The notes: generated by a model not told the origin, from the letters alone. Positions 35,201 to 48,300 are shown, counted from the stretch's first letter. The stretch is DNA of 64,000 nucleotides from Chondrosia reniformis (GCA_947172415.1 OX359201.1:1240001-1304000), one strand, 5' to 3'. Numbers and translations: made by a program.

Positions 35201-38200
35201 GGGCTTAAGAGGACCAAAGGTTAGTGTATATACTACTCCTAACATGCACATACAATCAACACATTAATACATATGTAAAAATGGAAGACACATACTACAC
35301 CAACCAGCCAAGTGACAGATTTCCTTTCTTGGAGGGGGGACTAAAGTCCTATTAAATTAGCAACCAATGGTCACTCCCCAGTTATCCAAGATGAAAATAT
35401 TTATTAGAAAACCACAGACAGCTGCTTTTTCTTCCTCATTTGGGCTCATCAGCGTTGTACACCCTTGTCTTCGCTCAGGCTTAGGGAATAACACCATCAC
35501 TTCATGTGCTGTGTAATAATTGCATAGCCAAGCTATCTTTGATGCTTTTCTTACCGGCTTTTAATTCTTTGATTACATACATATGTGAGCAAGTGAGGAC
35601 TGCATAATTAATAGCCCAGATACAAGAGGAAAGCCTAATAATTGTTGTGGTGTAGCTTCGTAGTGTAGTGACTAACTTAAGACCTCGTTCTGGGCTGACT
35701 TTATTAACCTCCTTTTTTCCTTTTTTCCTTTTTTCCTTCTAAGTGATGATAAATATGGTTGTGGTGTGAAATCACTTTCACTATTAATACATGTAATTTA
35801 CAACATTACTGCTGCTGCTGATTGTTTTGCAGGGAAGCAAGGGTGAACAGGGAGAGAAGGGAAGAGCTGGGTCTGAAGGACCAAAGGTAAACTGGTTGGT
35901 CTTAGTTCCTATTGGAATATCTACACTAAAGAAATTGCACAATAATGTAGGGTTTGAATGGGGCAATAGGTAGACCTGGTCCGGTTGGCAGACGAGGTCC
36001 AAAGGTGAGGAATGGTAACACTGTTTTGTAAACACTAGTAATTGTGTTGATTCCAATCTACAGGGATCCCGAGGTGACCCTGGTGATGGTGGAGCTGCTG
36101 GTCCGAAGGGACCAGAGGTAAGGTTCTCATAGGATAGTGGACATAATCAGATTGTAAACGTGATCCATTGCATTGCTGTGGTAGGGGGTTGATGGTCTTA
36201 TTGGAGAGCCTGGTCAACCTGGTCCAATTGGTGCCGAGGTTAGTATATATAGTGCAAGTTATAATATACGTAGTAATGTAATATACTCCATAAATACATG
36301 ATTAAATAAATAAATAAATAAATAGTTCACATGGCTGCCAGGAGGTCATGTGAAGCAAGTGTGCACATTGCAAGCAATTTCAACTGGCTCCCCGTTCAAA
36401 TATACTGGAATGTACATTTCTAACATAAAATATACCCCGTTGCCAGGGCAACTGCCTGTGTTTAAATTCGTAACCGTGATATAACAGGATTTAAGAAGCT
36501 ATATACTGCATCGGCTTCTTAAATCCTGTTATATCCCTGCCCAAATATGGTAAACTAAGGCATTTCTTCTTGGGGGGTGGACAATTCTCCTTACATTTAG
36601 GACAGTTGGAGTAGTCAGGGCAAGAGCATTCTATGAAGTCATTAGCGTTTAAGCAAAACCAACCAGACGCTAGATGGACAATCCTGAAAGTCCCGCCAAA
36701 ATAACGATAAGAAGCGACGGAGTATATATCACTCATACCATGGCACTTCAGTGTTTATGGATTTTATACGTACTCGCCCTCGGGCGCTAACGTGCCCTCG
36801 TGACTCATACATATAAAATCCATATACACCTCAGCGCCGTGGTATAACTAATACATATAAAGACCATGTTGGTGATGGTATATGTTCATACGTATATATA
36901 CCATTACAGTGCTAGCATGTCTGCAGGAACCATTACAAATGTGCATGCAAGTGGTTTTGAATGCAATGTAGGGTTCTTCTGGTTTAGAAGGATTCCTTGG
37001 GGACAAAGGTTCCAAGGGTGCAAGGGTAAGTATGGAGCATGGATAGCACATCCTTTGACTGTATATTTACCAGCTACCAGTGTGTATCTTAGGGTGGTCC
37101 TGGTAACCGTGGGCGACCTGGTCAAGATGGTGTTCCAGGACAAGATGTAAGTTTGGAATTTTGGTACTGTTCAGAAGCATTACACTAGGAATACACATTC
37201 TCTGTATGATAATACGGTCATTTTCAGAGATCATGGATCTCTTTAAGAGATTAATGTATATTTTTTCAGACAGTGTAGTTTTAAAATACTATTGTTAAGC
37301 TATAGTTGGTATATACCACTGTAGGGTAGAGCGGGAGAGAAGGGTGAAGGTGGGGAAACAGGTGACAGGGGACAACAAGTATGTCATTGTATGATTATTT
37401 CAACATGATGAACCGTTTTTAAAATCCCCTCCTGGCTTGCAAAGGGTTTGAGAGGCAAGGTTGGAGACCCTGGACTCGTGGGAGATCTTGGAGCACAGGT
37501 GAGCTACATAACAATAGTAGATTTTATACAGTTTCTCTTTTTCTATGAAACTGCACTCTAAATTTGTATCTATACTTTAGGGCCCACAAGGCAGCCAAGG
37601 CCTTGTAGGTCCTCCTGGAATCCCTGGAGAGCCAGTAAGTTACAATATCAAACTATACATGCACATGAAGCTTACAATTGCCTCCTTAACAATACCCAGG
37701 GAAGTGGTGGAGAACCAGGAGATCAAGGACCAAGAGGGCCAGAGGGACCTCAGGTAAGACTGCCCACTAATCTATATACATATATATACACCTCAAAATC
37801 CAAAATAAAGACTATATGTATGTACATGTGTAGTTCAGGTGAATTGTCTGACAATATAGGGTTCTCCTGGAGTTAGAGGAGGCCGTGGAGAACGTGGTAC
37901 ACCTGGTGCTGTTGGACCCAAAGGACCTCCTGGTAAAAACGGAGCCGATGGACCCAGAGGTCTTCCTGTGAGTTGCTGGAAATGCAGCATTTAACCATGA
38001 ACGTATGTACTGTACATAATTGGTTGTGGATTACTTTCTAAAACTTCATTAATGGTCTTTATTTTTTAATAAAATACTTTCCATTCATGTAGGGAGCATC
38101 TGGTCCACCTGGTTCCCCTGGCAACCAAGGTCCAGAAGGATCTAAGGGAGCAGATGGAAATAATGGATTCCCAGGTGATGATGGTGAAAACGGCCTTGTT

Positions 38201-41065
38201 GGTATTCCGGGTGAACCTGGTCCCAAGGGAGCGAGAGGGGCACGAGGAGAACTGGTAAGTTAAAGACATCGTTTGTTTGCGCTGCTCAAATATTTGTCAA
38301 ATATTTTACATTGGTTTGTTTTATCCTTATATCTCAGCATATTTTTATTTGTCTAGTGATAATAAAACCACAAGTATAGTACCATACTTAGTACTTGTAC
38401 TTTATTTGTCTAGTGATAATAAAACCACAAGTATAGTACTATACTTAGTATGTGTACTTTATTCTATAGGGAAAAACTGGTCGTGGAGGTCCAGCTGGTC
38501 TACAAGGTGCGACAGGTAATCCTGTAAGTTTCTTTGCACAACTGTTTCCTTGGTGCACAATTACATCTTTCACTTAACGTAACCCTAGGGAGACCCTGGA
38601 GATAGAGGTCAGGCCGGTGAGGTTGGTCTACCTGGTACTGAGGGCCAGAGAGGTCAAGGAGGTTCCAGAGGAGATGATGGTATCGGTGGTCAATCTGTAA
38701 GTACCACACGAGTTTATGTTGTAATTGGAGTTGAAACTCAAAACTTTCTAGGTTTTACATAGCTTTAGTTACATAAGATTTTGAATTTCAAAGATTGCTT
38801 GCACCAATAAAAGGACGTTTTTATATATTTTGATGGTTAGGTTAGTAAATGTATTACTCTGTAGGTATAGGTTATTTCATTAGGAAAAGAGACATATGTG
38901 ATTTCATAGGAGATAACAGTTTAGTTCAGTTGTTATTTGTTCCACTGCTATATTAGGGTACCGATGGAGACCCTGGTAATGATGGTGTGGCAGGTATCCG
39001 AGGAGCTAGAGTAAGCTAACTTGTTTCAGTAGAAATCATTACTCCCAGTACCTTTAGCATCTGACACTACATGTTGCTAAAGTGTTTGTCATAATAATAA
39101 ATATGGAATGTTTATTTGCTTGTTTTTGTTTATGAAACTTGATGCCGCTCGCAGGGAGAGCCAGGTGCTACTGGTCCTGAAGGTGCTGCTGGTCAAAAGG
39201 GAGACCGGGGCAGATTCGGAGAACAGGGTAGGCCAGGAAATGATGGTCCCCCTGGCCGACGAGGAAGGGTTGGAAACTTGGGAGAGACTGGTGCAGAAGG
39301 TGATGAGGGGACCAGAGGTTACACTGGAGATAGGGGTCCTGAGGGTGCTATTGGAATTTCTGGAGTTACTGTAAGTATATTCATTGGATTGTTGGTGTAT
39401 AAGGGACTTTAAACATAGTAAATACTTCATTTCCAGGGTAACCCAGGTCCACAAGGAATTAAGGGACCACCTGGTGACACTGGTCATCCAGGTCGTCAAG
39501 GTCCATCTGGTCCACAAGGTCCACCTGTAAGTTGCTTAATGACATCAGCACTAAGGGATGGACCTCTTCAAGTACACGTGAATATGTCACATTGTAGGGT
39601 ATTCCTGGAACAGATGGTCTGACAATCCATAATCTCATCAAGCCACCTTCACAATTCTTTGATGCAACATCCTCAAGTGACCCCCTTACAGATGCTGTCG
39701 TGGAGTCAATCCTCAAGTCTTTCCAATATGCTGAATTAGAGATTGACCTAACCAAAAAGCCTGATGGTACAATGAAGTATCCGGCAATCTCTTGTGATGA
39801 TCTACATAAAGATTACCCTCAGCTTCCTAGCGGTTAGTACAGCCCCATTAATGTACTTTATGCATGTACTATAATAATGGTCCTATACAGTAACTCCTCT
39901 ACTTTCAATAAAAATAGAAAGTTAACTTTTTTTCTAGGAATGTGCACTTCCTATGCCAGTTTCTCCAATTTGTGCAATTATCTTTAATGTACTATAATAA
40001 TGGTCCTATACAGTAACTCCTCTACTTTCAATAAAAATAGAAAGTTAACTTTTTTTCTAGGAATGTGCACTTCCTGTGCCAGTTTCTCCAATTTGTGCAA
40101 GAGGAGAACATGTTGTAATGATGGACTCTATGATTTTACTGATACGTATGTAAGTAATCTTTTTTTGATTTTTTTTCTTTACTTTTTTAGGTAATTACAC
40201 CCTCGACCCTAATGGTGGCTGTAAAAATGATGCCTTTGAGACATACTGTGAATTTAACAACTCTGTGAAAATGTGCTTAACTCCAAAAATACCCACGCTT
40301 CTACCAATGGGTACTTACAAGTACTATGTAAACAGTGAGGGATACTATTCACCAAATGATTTTGGACTAAATTTGAGGGTTAGTTTAACAGTATTTGATA
40401 TACGTACATTTGACAAATTGTAGATACCAAAGAGCGTGAATGAAACATCCAAATACTCTAATGATTACATAAACAGTGAAAATGAGAGAGCAATGTAAAC
40501 TATACATTCTGACCACTACCGTGGTGTGAGATTCTCTAGGTTAGAAGGCTGTTTCTGGAAATTTGAAACTTGCAGCTGATAAATGACCCGATTGTCCTTA
40601 GCTTTCTCACTGCTGATGAAGACCTCCGGATTGGAGCGTTCAATTCATCTTCTCATTATTGACTCTCTCTCACAATAATACTGCTCATGCCTATATTTGT
40701 TTCTTTTCTTTTGTACAGTTCTTTGAATACTATGGGTCAGTGACACAACTTAAGTTTTTACAAACTAAAGCAACAAGAGTAACACAGACCATTAGAGTAT
40801 TATGCAAGAATTACGATCCTCTCCATAAACAACCAGTATTTATTGGAATGAATGATGAAACCGTTATGGAAGAACCACGTATGGAAGAAAACCAGTGTCA
40901 GGTACGGTAAATTATTTGTTTAATATTAATGCTTGTATGCTTAATCAATTGGAATTTTGACTACAGATTATTAGTACTCTATATATGAAATATTTAAACC
41001 TTATTCCACGTAAGGCTACCTCCTGCAGAGGAGATATTGTCGTTATTGAATGTTGTTGTTGTTGT

Positions 41066-41130
<65 letters not shown>

Positions 41131-41913
41131 ATTGTATGCCTAAATAACTATTAATAGTATTTCTGTAGCTAACCGTCCTTTTTGAGTAAATGCCTGGGGA
41201 GTCTATTAATAATTTTTCTCCTTTATTGTGCTTGTATTTGAATAGTTTAAATGTATAACTACACTATTATTCTAGTATTAATTGAACATGTCTACATGTC
41301 TTTGGGAAGTGTACTCAATATAGGATATATAAGAATAGCAAATAGCAATAGGATGCAAGGAATATAGTACATAGCAGCTAAGATATGTTTGTTGCAGAAA
41401 AGGTCTTTCATAGTTTTTCGGTTCATTGGGGAAGATTATATGCAATTTTAGGTAGACGTTTTTACAATTTAAACAGAATCCCTGAAAATAATAAAATTTA
41501 TTCTCCTTGAAAATTTCCCGCTATACAGTCAACAACTATTCAGTGTTACCCTCTGCAGTGAAAAATCACTACGAGATAATGCAATTCATCCACTTATTAT
41601 TATAGACACACCCTTTTGAGGAGATACATACCACACCCTACACTGTACCTTGGTATGAACTCTCATATTTTCAAGCACAAAATTCCTTGAATTGCAGCAT
41701 ATTTATATATTAACACTTTAATATCTGTAATTAATTGTCATACTCACCTTCCTCTCTCTGTAGTACTTCAATGGTCTAAGTGCTCATGTAGAACTTGAGC
41801 TAAGCAGCAACGATCCATCCTATTTACCCATCTATGAAATGCGTCTCTACTTGGGAAGAAAGACGAATGAAGAGTTGGGCATTGAACTTGGGGATCTCTG
41901 CTTTGAATACTAA
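29216..41913 (+). CDS. Fibrillar collagen alpha chain (gene 2, plus strand)
   Basis: Exon 1 (29216-29321) encodes a signal peptide ([20 protein letters not shown]). Exon 2 (29843-30339) is a laminin-G/TSPN-like domain ([40 protein letters not shown]). A linker exon (30420-30549) and a minor helix follow. A non-collagenous hinge at about 30967-31057 ([17 protein letters not shown]) comes next, then many Gly-X-Y exons to 39600. Exons are flanked by AG|GG and CC|GTAAG-type sites. Sizes that I counted are 54 bp (33844-33897 and 33971-34024) and 45 bp (33526-33570), the classic fibrillar pattern. The COLFI C-propeptide occupies about 39599-39833, 40190-40379, 40719-40902 and 41764-41913 ([42 protein letters not shown]). 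The product is secreted matrix collagen. It is divergent from gene 1, which has the same layout, so they are probably old duplicates. ORC5 begins 422 bp downstream. Confidence 0.95.
31670..31795 (+). repeat. Dispersed repeat family 2, copy a
   Basis: In a collagen gene 2 intron. Shares GCCAGCCAAG..., ...AAAGTCCTATTAAAA-GGCAAC and GTGATCACCTCCC with copies near 35275-35400 and 45890-46015. Confidence 0.75.
35275..35400 (+). repeat. Dispersed repeat family 2, copy b
   Basis: In a 600-bp collagen intron. Shows ACCAACCAGCCAAGTGACA, CTAAAGTCCTATTAAA and GCAACCAATGGTCACTCCCC. It is followed immediately by a hammerhead-like motif on the minus strand. Confidence 0.75.
35425..35460 (-). ncRNA. Degenerate hammerhead-ribozyme-like motif
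   Basis: The minus strand reads CGCTGATGAGCCCAAATGAG, then GAAGAAAAAGC: an intact CUGAUGA box, a partial helix II (GCCC against GAGG) and a GAAA box. Helix II is imperfect and the cleavage strand is not evident, so this is probably inactive. Confidence 0.35.
36480..36850. repeat. Nested inverted-repeat insert in a collagen intron, with a Cys-rich antisense ORF
   Basis: A hairpin at about 36486-36534 (GGATTTAAGAAGC... / ...GCTTCTTAAATCC) is followed by a second, larger inverted repeat at about 36755-36835 (TATGGATTTTATACGTA... / ...ATATAAAATCCATA) around GCCCTCGGGCGC. Between them the minus-strand frame 36736-36491 reads 81 codons with a Cys/Lys-rich core ([20 protein letters not shown]). I recognise no family. 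It could be the relic of a captured coding segment in a mobile element, or chance. Confidence 0.5.
38346..38466 (+). repeat. Tandem duplication in a collagen intron
   Basis: A block of about 57 bp starting TTTATTTGTCTAGTGATAAT occurs twice in a row just before the acceptor of the next Gly-X-Y exon. Confidence 0.9.
39864..40100 (+). repeat. 114-bp duplication in the C-propeptide intron, forming a pseudo-exon
   Basis: 39864-39977 and 39987-40100 are identical apart from one base (CTATGCC / CTGTGCC). Each copy contains TTTTTTTCTAG followed by GAATGTGCAC. The second copy opens a Cys-rich frame ([20 protein letters not shown]) that ends at a GTAAGT donor (40150). Including it would shift the following COLFI exon out of frame, whereas direct splicing from 39833 to 40190 keeps frame. 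Confidence 0.85.
40613..40645 (+). ncRNA. Degenerate hammerhead-like motif in a collagen intron
   Basis: CTGATGA followed by an ACCTCC/GGA-type stem and GCGTTCAATT. The GAAAC box is mutated to GGAGC. It is clearly related to the copy at 47679. Confidence 0.35.
41065..41128 (+). repeat. GAT trinucleotide microsatellite
   Basis: About twenty GAT units preceded by GTT units, in the intron before the last collagen gene 2 exon. Confidence 0.97.
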
Positions 41914-42315
41914 GTCATGTAAACTTAGCACTATCTTGTATTGTACCCCTAAATTTGGAGGTCACTGACACAAGTTCATTGTTTTTCTAGTGTTCACGCA
42001 TCTCATCTGCTTTGAATAACTCCAATACATTTAACTGTATCTTTACACTGTTATAATAAATATATTGCATATGTCTCAACTAATATCATAGCTATATGTC
42101 TTTCACCATTAATTAATTACATGCAATAATGAAGTCTTTGAGAAAGTATCGCGACTCGGTAGATAATACTCACTACAAAGTCTATGCTGCAATCGAAACC
42201 TTCTGCGGGCCATTTAAAAGCCGAAAAAGGAATCTTCCCGACTTGATCAGATGTGTGTAGTAGGGTTACTGGAGTACAGCCCATTGTTCCATTGATTGTG
42301 CTGAGTCAAAAGGTA

Positions 42316-42325
42316 GTCACGTGAC
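42316..42325. promoter_or_regulatory. Palindromic E-box just upstream of ORC5
   Basis: GTCACGTGAC is a perfect 10-bp palindrome containing CACGTG, the USF/TFE/MYC-type E-box. It ends ten bases before the ORC5 ATG (42336). A function is inferred from position. Confidence 0.4.
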
Positions 42326-42335
42326 CGAACCATCC

Positions 42336-45300
42336 ATGGGGAGAAAGAGGCCTCGAAGTAGAGCAAAGCAATCCAACATCGCCTCTAAAGACGCTGCGGA
42401 TGTAGTTATTGAAGAAAGGGGGCAGGGAGGTACCGATGAAGACTTGGATTCTTGTAAAACCCCTGCAGCTAAGAGGAGAGCTACATCTCAGACAAGTGGT
42501 CGGGATCTTGATGATAGCGAGTCCGCAAGGGAAGGTGATATGGAAACTGTAAATATAGCATCAGCATCCAGTGATCTATTGGAGAGTATTTGTTCTTCTT
42601 TAATCGGTCGAAAGAAGCAGGTTGAAACTCTTATACAACTGTTTGAAGAGGTTGGCTTTTATTGCAGTCCTCATATATTGATATCATTTGATCATGTTAA
42701 TGTGAATTGTTTCATTTAACTTTCAACTTATATATATATAGTTTAATCATATAGCCTCAAGTCTGTATATACAGTAGTTCATTCTTTATTACTGATTCCA
42801 TGCATGGTTTAAGTCACTTTATGTCCTTTAACTTACATACAGACGGTAAATGTATACAGTTAATTAAATATTTATCTTTTTAAAATTAAGTTATCTATGA
42901 TACAGTTTAATGTCTTTTATAGTGATTATTATCATGTATCAATTTCTAGCCTCCCAAATACACTGTATCTCACATTTTCACAATCATACTCACACAAGCA
43001 CACACTCACACAAGCACACACTCACACAAGCACACACTCACACAAGCACACACTCACACAAGCACACACTCACACAAGCACACACTCACACAAACACACA
43101 CTCACACACTCACACAAGCACACACTCACACAAGCACACACTCACACAAGCACACACTCACACAAACACACACTCACACACTCACACAAGCACACACTCA
43201 CACAAGCACACACTCACACAAACACACACTCACACAAGCACACACTCACACAAGCACACACTCACACAAACACACACTCACACAAGCACACACTCACATC
43301 ATCATAGGATCGCCATCTCCTATCAATGTCACGTCACCATCATGATCATCTTTCAATGTGTACATCTTCATGTAGCCGGCAGTTCCAGTTCACTCCTCCC
43401 TGTTTATATATGGACACAGTGGAACTGGTAAGACTACAGTAGTCCAGTCCGTCCTGTCAGCTCTTAAGGTAAATATCACTGCTGCGTCTTAAGGATGCTT
43501 CATTCTGCATGTGTACATCATGTTCTGTGTATGTCCTTAATGTACACTCTCGATGAGCAGTAGAATGTACACTCTCGATGAGCAGTAGGATGTACACTCT
43601 CAATGAGCAGTAGAATGTACACTCTCGATGAGCAGTAGAATGTACACTCTCGATGAGCAGTAGAATGTACACTCTCGATGAGCAGTAGAATGTACACTCT
43701 CGATGAGCAGTAGAATGTACACTCTCGATGAGCAGTAGAATGTACACTCTCGATGAGCAGTAGAATGTACACTCTCGATGAGCAGTAGAATGTACACTCT
43801 CGATGAGCAGTAGAATGTACACTCTCGATGAGCAGTAGAATGTACACTCTCGATGAGCAGTAGAATGTACACTCTCGATGAGCAGTAGAATGTACACTCT
43901 CGATGAGCAGTAGAATGTACACTCTCGATGAGCAGTAGAATGTACACTCTCGATGAGCAGTAGAATGTACACTCTCGATGAGCAGTAGAATGTACACTCT
44001 TGATGAGCAGTAGAATGTACACTCTTGATGAGTAGTAGAATGTACACTCTTGATGAGCAGTACAATGTACACTCTCGATGAGCAGTACAATGTACACTCT
44101 CGATGAGCAGTAGAATGTACACTCTCGATGAGCAGTAGAATGTACACTCTCGATGAGCAGTAGAATGTACACTCTCGATGAGCAGTAGAATGTACACTCT
44201 TGATGAGCAGTAGAATGTACACTCTCGATGAGCAGTAGAATGTACACTCTTGATGAGCAGTAGAATGTACACTCTTGATGAGCAGTAGAATGTACACTCT
44301 CGATGAGCAGTACAATGTACTATACGCATGTATTCTAAAACACTATTTCCTACATACTATGCCCATTCCAGAGTAAAAGGCCTATAGGAAACTAAACCTA
44401 GTGAGAGGTTTGGATGATACAAGAGTCTTCCCTTTTTAGTTTTATTCTCCACTGTGCCAGACAGCTGTTTCTGGGAATAATACATACTCCTCCCAGCTAA
44501 GGTCACAGCCATCATTGTAATGTTGTATGTTGTACCATACCATAGGCGACCCTTTCTGAGAGTGTCTTAGATAATGTGTCCATGCATAATTGAGGTAGCT
44601 GGTCTGCATGAGTCTGTCATTAGCGATGGCTTCCCCTTGTAGATATTCAGTGTATACATAAACTGTGCAGAATTCTATACTCAGAGGTCTTTATTAGAGG
44701 AGATTATGGACCAACTTTCAGGTGAGGATATTTTCTTTATTTCAAAAGAATGTTTAATTTGAAGTTTTTGGTGCGTTGGCATCCTGTTACTGCTATTGGA
44801 TTACCAGGGGAGCAGAAATTAGCTTTCTACGTATATTGAAAATGTTCAATGTTAGCTACAATATGATACAACTTCATTGGGCCTCAGCAATGCTTCAGTT
44901 ACAATATCTAACCATTTTATTTACCCAAATGCCCTCTGGTACTGATGTGTATGATAAGTTACTTTCTACTGTTTATCATAAAAATGAAGAGAAGATTTAA
45001 TAGAGAAAGAAATTCCTCTGAGGAATGGGAGGAGGGTTTTGAGGTTAAATAATTTAAAGCAGTTGTTTAGTTAAAGTGTCTCCAATCCTTTCCATCATTT
45101 TTAGGTCATGTGCTCTCATCTGAAAATAATTATGTTAGCCAATTAAAGTGTGAAAATATGGCCGCCTTCACTAGGCAGCTGCCAGATGTTCTCAAAAGGA
45201 ATGACTATAATGACAGAACAGTGTGTATTGTAAGTACACTGTAACAGCATTTACTGCATAGGTAATTATGTAAGCTCTATTGCCTACGTAATTTTATTTG

Positions 45301-48300
45301 TAGATATTCCTCTTGTTTACCATCTGGTATGTACTTATTTGAGTTTTCCGGTAACACTTCAAGTCTCTAGCACGCTTTCACATTTCTAGTGCTCCCTATA
45401 TAACGTAGCCCAGTGGTGCATGATTGTGATAGTGATACAGAAAAGTGTTGCAAAGATTGGTATAAATACATACCAAAGAGCATACATCTGGTAATGCAGA
45501 GGACAAGAGTACAGAGAATTGAGTGATTAGTGTGTATGTATGTGTATGCTTTTCGGTATACAAACACAACCATAAAACCGGAGAATTCTGTACTATTAAG
45601 TGAAAAAATGTTTGGTGGTTGACTCTATAGTGCTTTTTAACATATGTACAATAGTTTTGTAAACATACGTACGTATGTTATTATGAGTTTTATTAAAAAT
45701 GGCATTGCATATTTGCAGATACTTGATAAACTGGAATATCTAAGAACAATGGAATTAACTCTAATTCCAGCATTTTTGAGATTGCAAGAATTGGTAAGTC
45801 ATTCTTTAAGTTTGTAACGTAAATTAAGTCCATTCTGTTTGAAATGATGATGTACAATACTTATGTATATAAAATACATAAGGGAGTTGGTCGCATTAAG
45901 GCTTTGCAAAGCTGTGAAAAAAACAGAAGATATTACACCAACCAGTCAAGTGACTGAAGAGTTGGCTGGTATACCAAAGTCCTATTAAAATGGCAACCTG
46001 TGATCATTTCTTTTAGTGGTCATATTGTAATTACCAAATGACTATTATAACTTGCCATTGTTGAATTATACGTATACACTGCACGTATGTATGTAAAAAC
46101 GTTTCCATCCTATAGTTTCATTAATCAATCTATTTTCATTTGTCTTAATCTCAAAGATCTTTCACATTGCAATTCTATCAATCTAGTGTTCTCGCAAGAT
46201 AACAGTTGTAATGCTAAGTTGCTTGACGTGGGAAAAGTTTAACAGTTCCTTGATCGGTTGTGAACCATTAATAGTACATTTTCCCAATTATAGCAAAAGT
46301 ATGTTTGTGATGATATACAAGTACTATAATGTTGTACTGTAATGTTGTGTTGTAATCTATTGTATTATTATTGTAATGTATTGTATTATTATTGTACGTA
46401 ATGTATTGTAATATTATTGTAATGTATTGTATTATTATTGTAATGTATTGTATTATTATTATAAAGTAAAATACTCAGTTGCTGGGGCTACCAATGCGAA
46501 TTATATTCCATAACTATAATAGGACTCCCTTTGGTCTCTTATTATAGTTATACAATGGGATATCCCGCCGATAACTCAGTAAATGCTTAAAGCTTGCATT
46601 ATCCTGCGAAAAGCCTAGAGGCAGATTGTATAACTATTACTTATATTATAATGTCATGTACGCAGTATATATTGGGTTACATATGAATTTAGTAATTATA
46701 GTGTTAGTAAGATTTATACTGTATTGTATGTTGAAATTGAGTCAATGCAGTTATATTTGATGTATACACAAGTATATAAGGAACATATCTTCTGAAAGCA
46801 TCATCTTTCAACTTTGAGTGTCTAAAAATGCATTTTTGTTTTCTCTCTTGAGCGTTGACGAGAGACTGCAAAAATGCTCTAAAAGTCGAAAATGATCCCT
46901 TTAGAAGATATAATAGTTAAGTTTGTATACTTCCAAATATGTTGACATTATCGTCTATACGTAGGTAGAGTCAATGTTTCATGTTAGTTAGTTAAAGAAT
47001 GTCCTTTCTATTCAATGATGTGACTAGTTTTGCATTTACATTTTCAGAGGAAACAATTGCAATATTATCAAAAGATTGTGTCGAGGAATCAATGCTCGTC
47101 TTCTACCAGACCTTTCTTGGTCATGTATGGAACTTATTTAGTCACGTCTGTGATATTAAGGAATTGCGACATATAGTGAGCTCTTAACAACACATAAGTT
47201 GAAATTATACAATACTCCTATAAGATATTCATATATGTACGTTTATATGTTGGAGTAATTAAACACACTACGTATTTCCCAACTTATGATATCTATTATA
47301 CAGTAAAAGGCCTACTAGTAAGTAACCTATGGCAAGATGAGGATATAAGAATCTTCTGCTCTTTTTCCTTCTGGTCCACTGGCTATGTGTATGTATGTGT
47401 TTACATATGTACTGTATATCCAATATACCGACCTTTAAAATATTTCAAGGGATGCAAACTTGTTTATATGATAGTTTGTTATTTTTATTTGTAGTGTGCA
47501 GTTCTGTATCCAAAATACTGTTCTCCAGTGCTTAGTGGTGAAGGTGAATGGCCAAGTGTTATAGCTAGAATTTAAAATTATGAAACTCGAAAATTTTAAC
47601 TTAATATGATATACGAAGTGATAAGGGGTTTTTGTTGTGTTCATAATGAGTATACTAATTTATTGAGACTCAGATTATGATGATGAAGACCTCCAGGTTG
47701 AAACGTTCAATTTGTTTTTAAATACAATTGTTGCTGAGTCTCAATAAATTAGTATACTTAATATGATATACGTACATACGTAGGTAGAGGCAGTATATTG
47801 CAGTATATGGAGACTGCTGTATCTATAAAATTCATCCAGTTAAGGCCCTGTTCAAATAAAACAACTTTATCCTGAAAAACTGCCTTTTTCATCTTTTTTC
47901 TTATTTTGGCTTTACGTAGTTGAGAAATCTGACACTAAAAAGTTGTGGAGCAAGGGAGTTCCCCACTTTAAAGCAGTAATGGAGAAGGTATATCTCCACG
48001 AAACTACAAGGTACAGGATGTAGCAGTTCATTTCTGGTATATGTGCATGCAGCAATACTTATATATGGTTACCCCGTATACGTATGTCTCCACTTTTATC
48101 TTTCATAAATCATATGCAACAAAGTTAATCCTTAGGAATGTACGTAAATTTGCATGTACCTTCATGCTCAGAAACACATCTGAAGGAGAGTCTCAGGAGT
48201 CCAGTCGTACAGGTTAGAAGGAAAACCACTATTGTAAGAGAATAATTATATATTATACAATTATTGGTTTAGATGATAAGGGTTTCTTCTAACTGTGCCA

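Noticed and set aside
42897..43431. His/Thr-rich ORFs across the CA-rich repeat
   Set aside because: Simple-repeat artefact in ORC5 intron 1. The true exon at its end (43376-43468) is in the ORC5 frame.
43540..44318. Possible CRISPR-like array
   Set aside because: Units are contiguous with no spacers, and the window is clearly animal nuclear DNA.
43457..44329. Three overlapping long minus-strand ORFs (up to 290 codons) with a 25-residue repeat
   Set aside because: They are by-products of the 25-bp minisatellite and lie in ORC5 intron 2. No domain and no non-repeat core.
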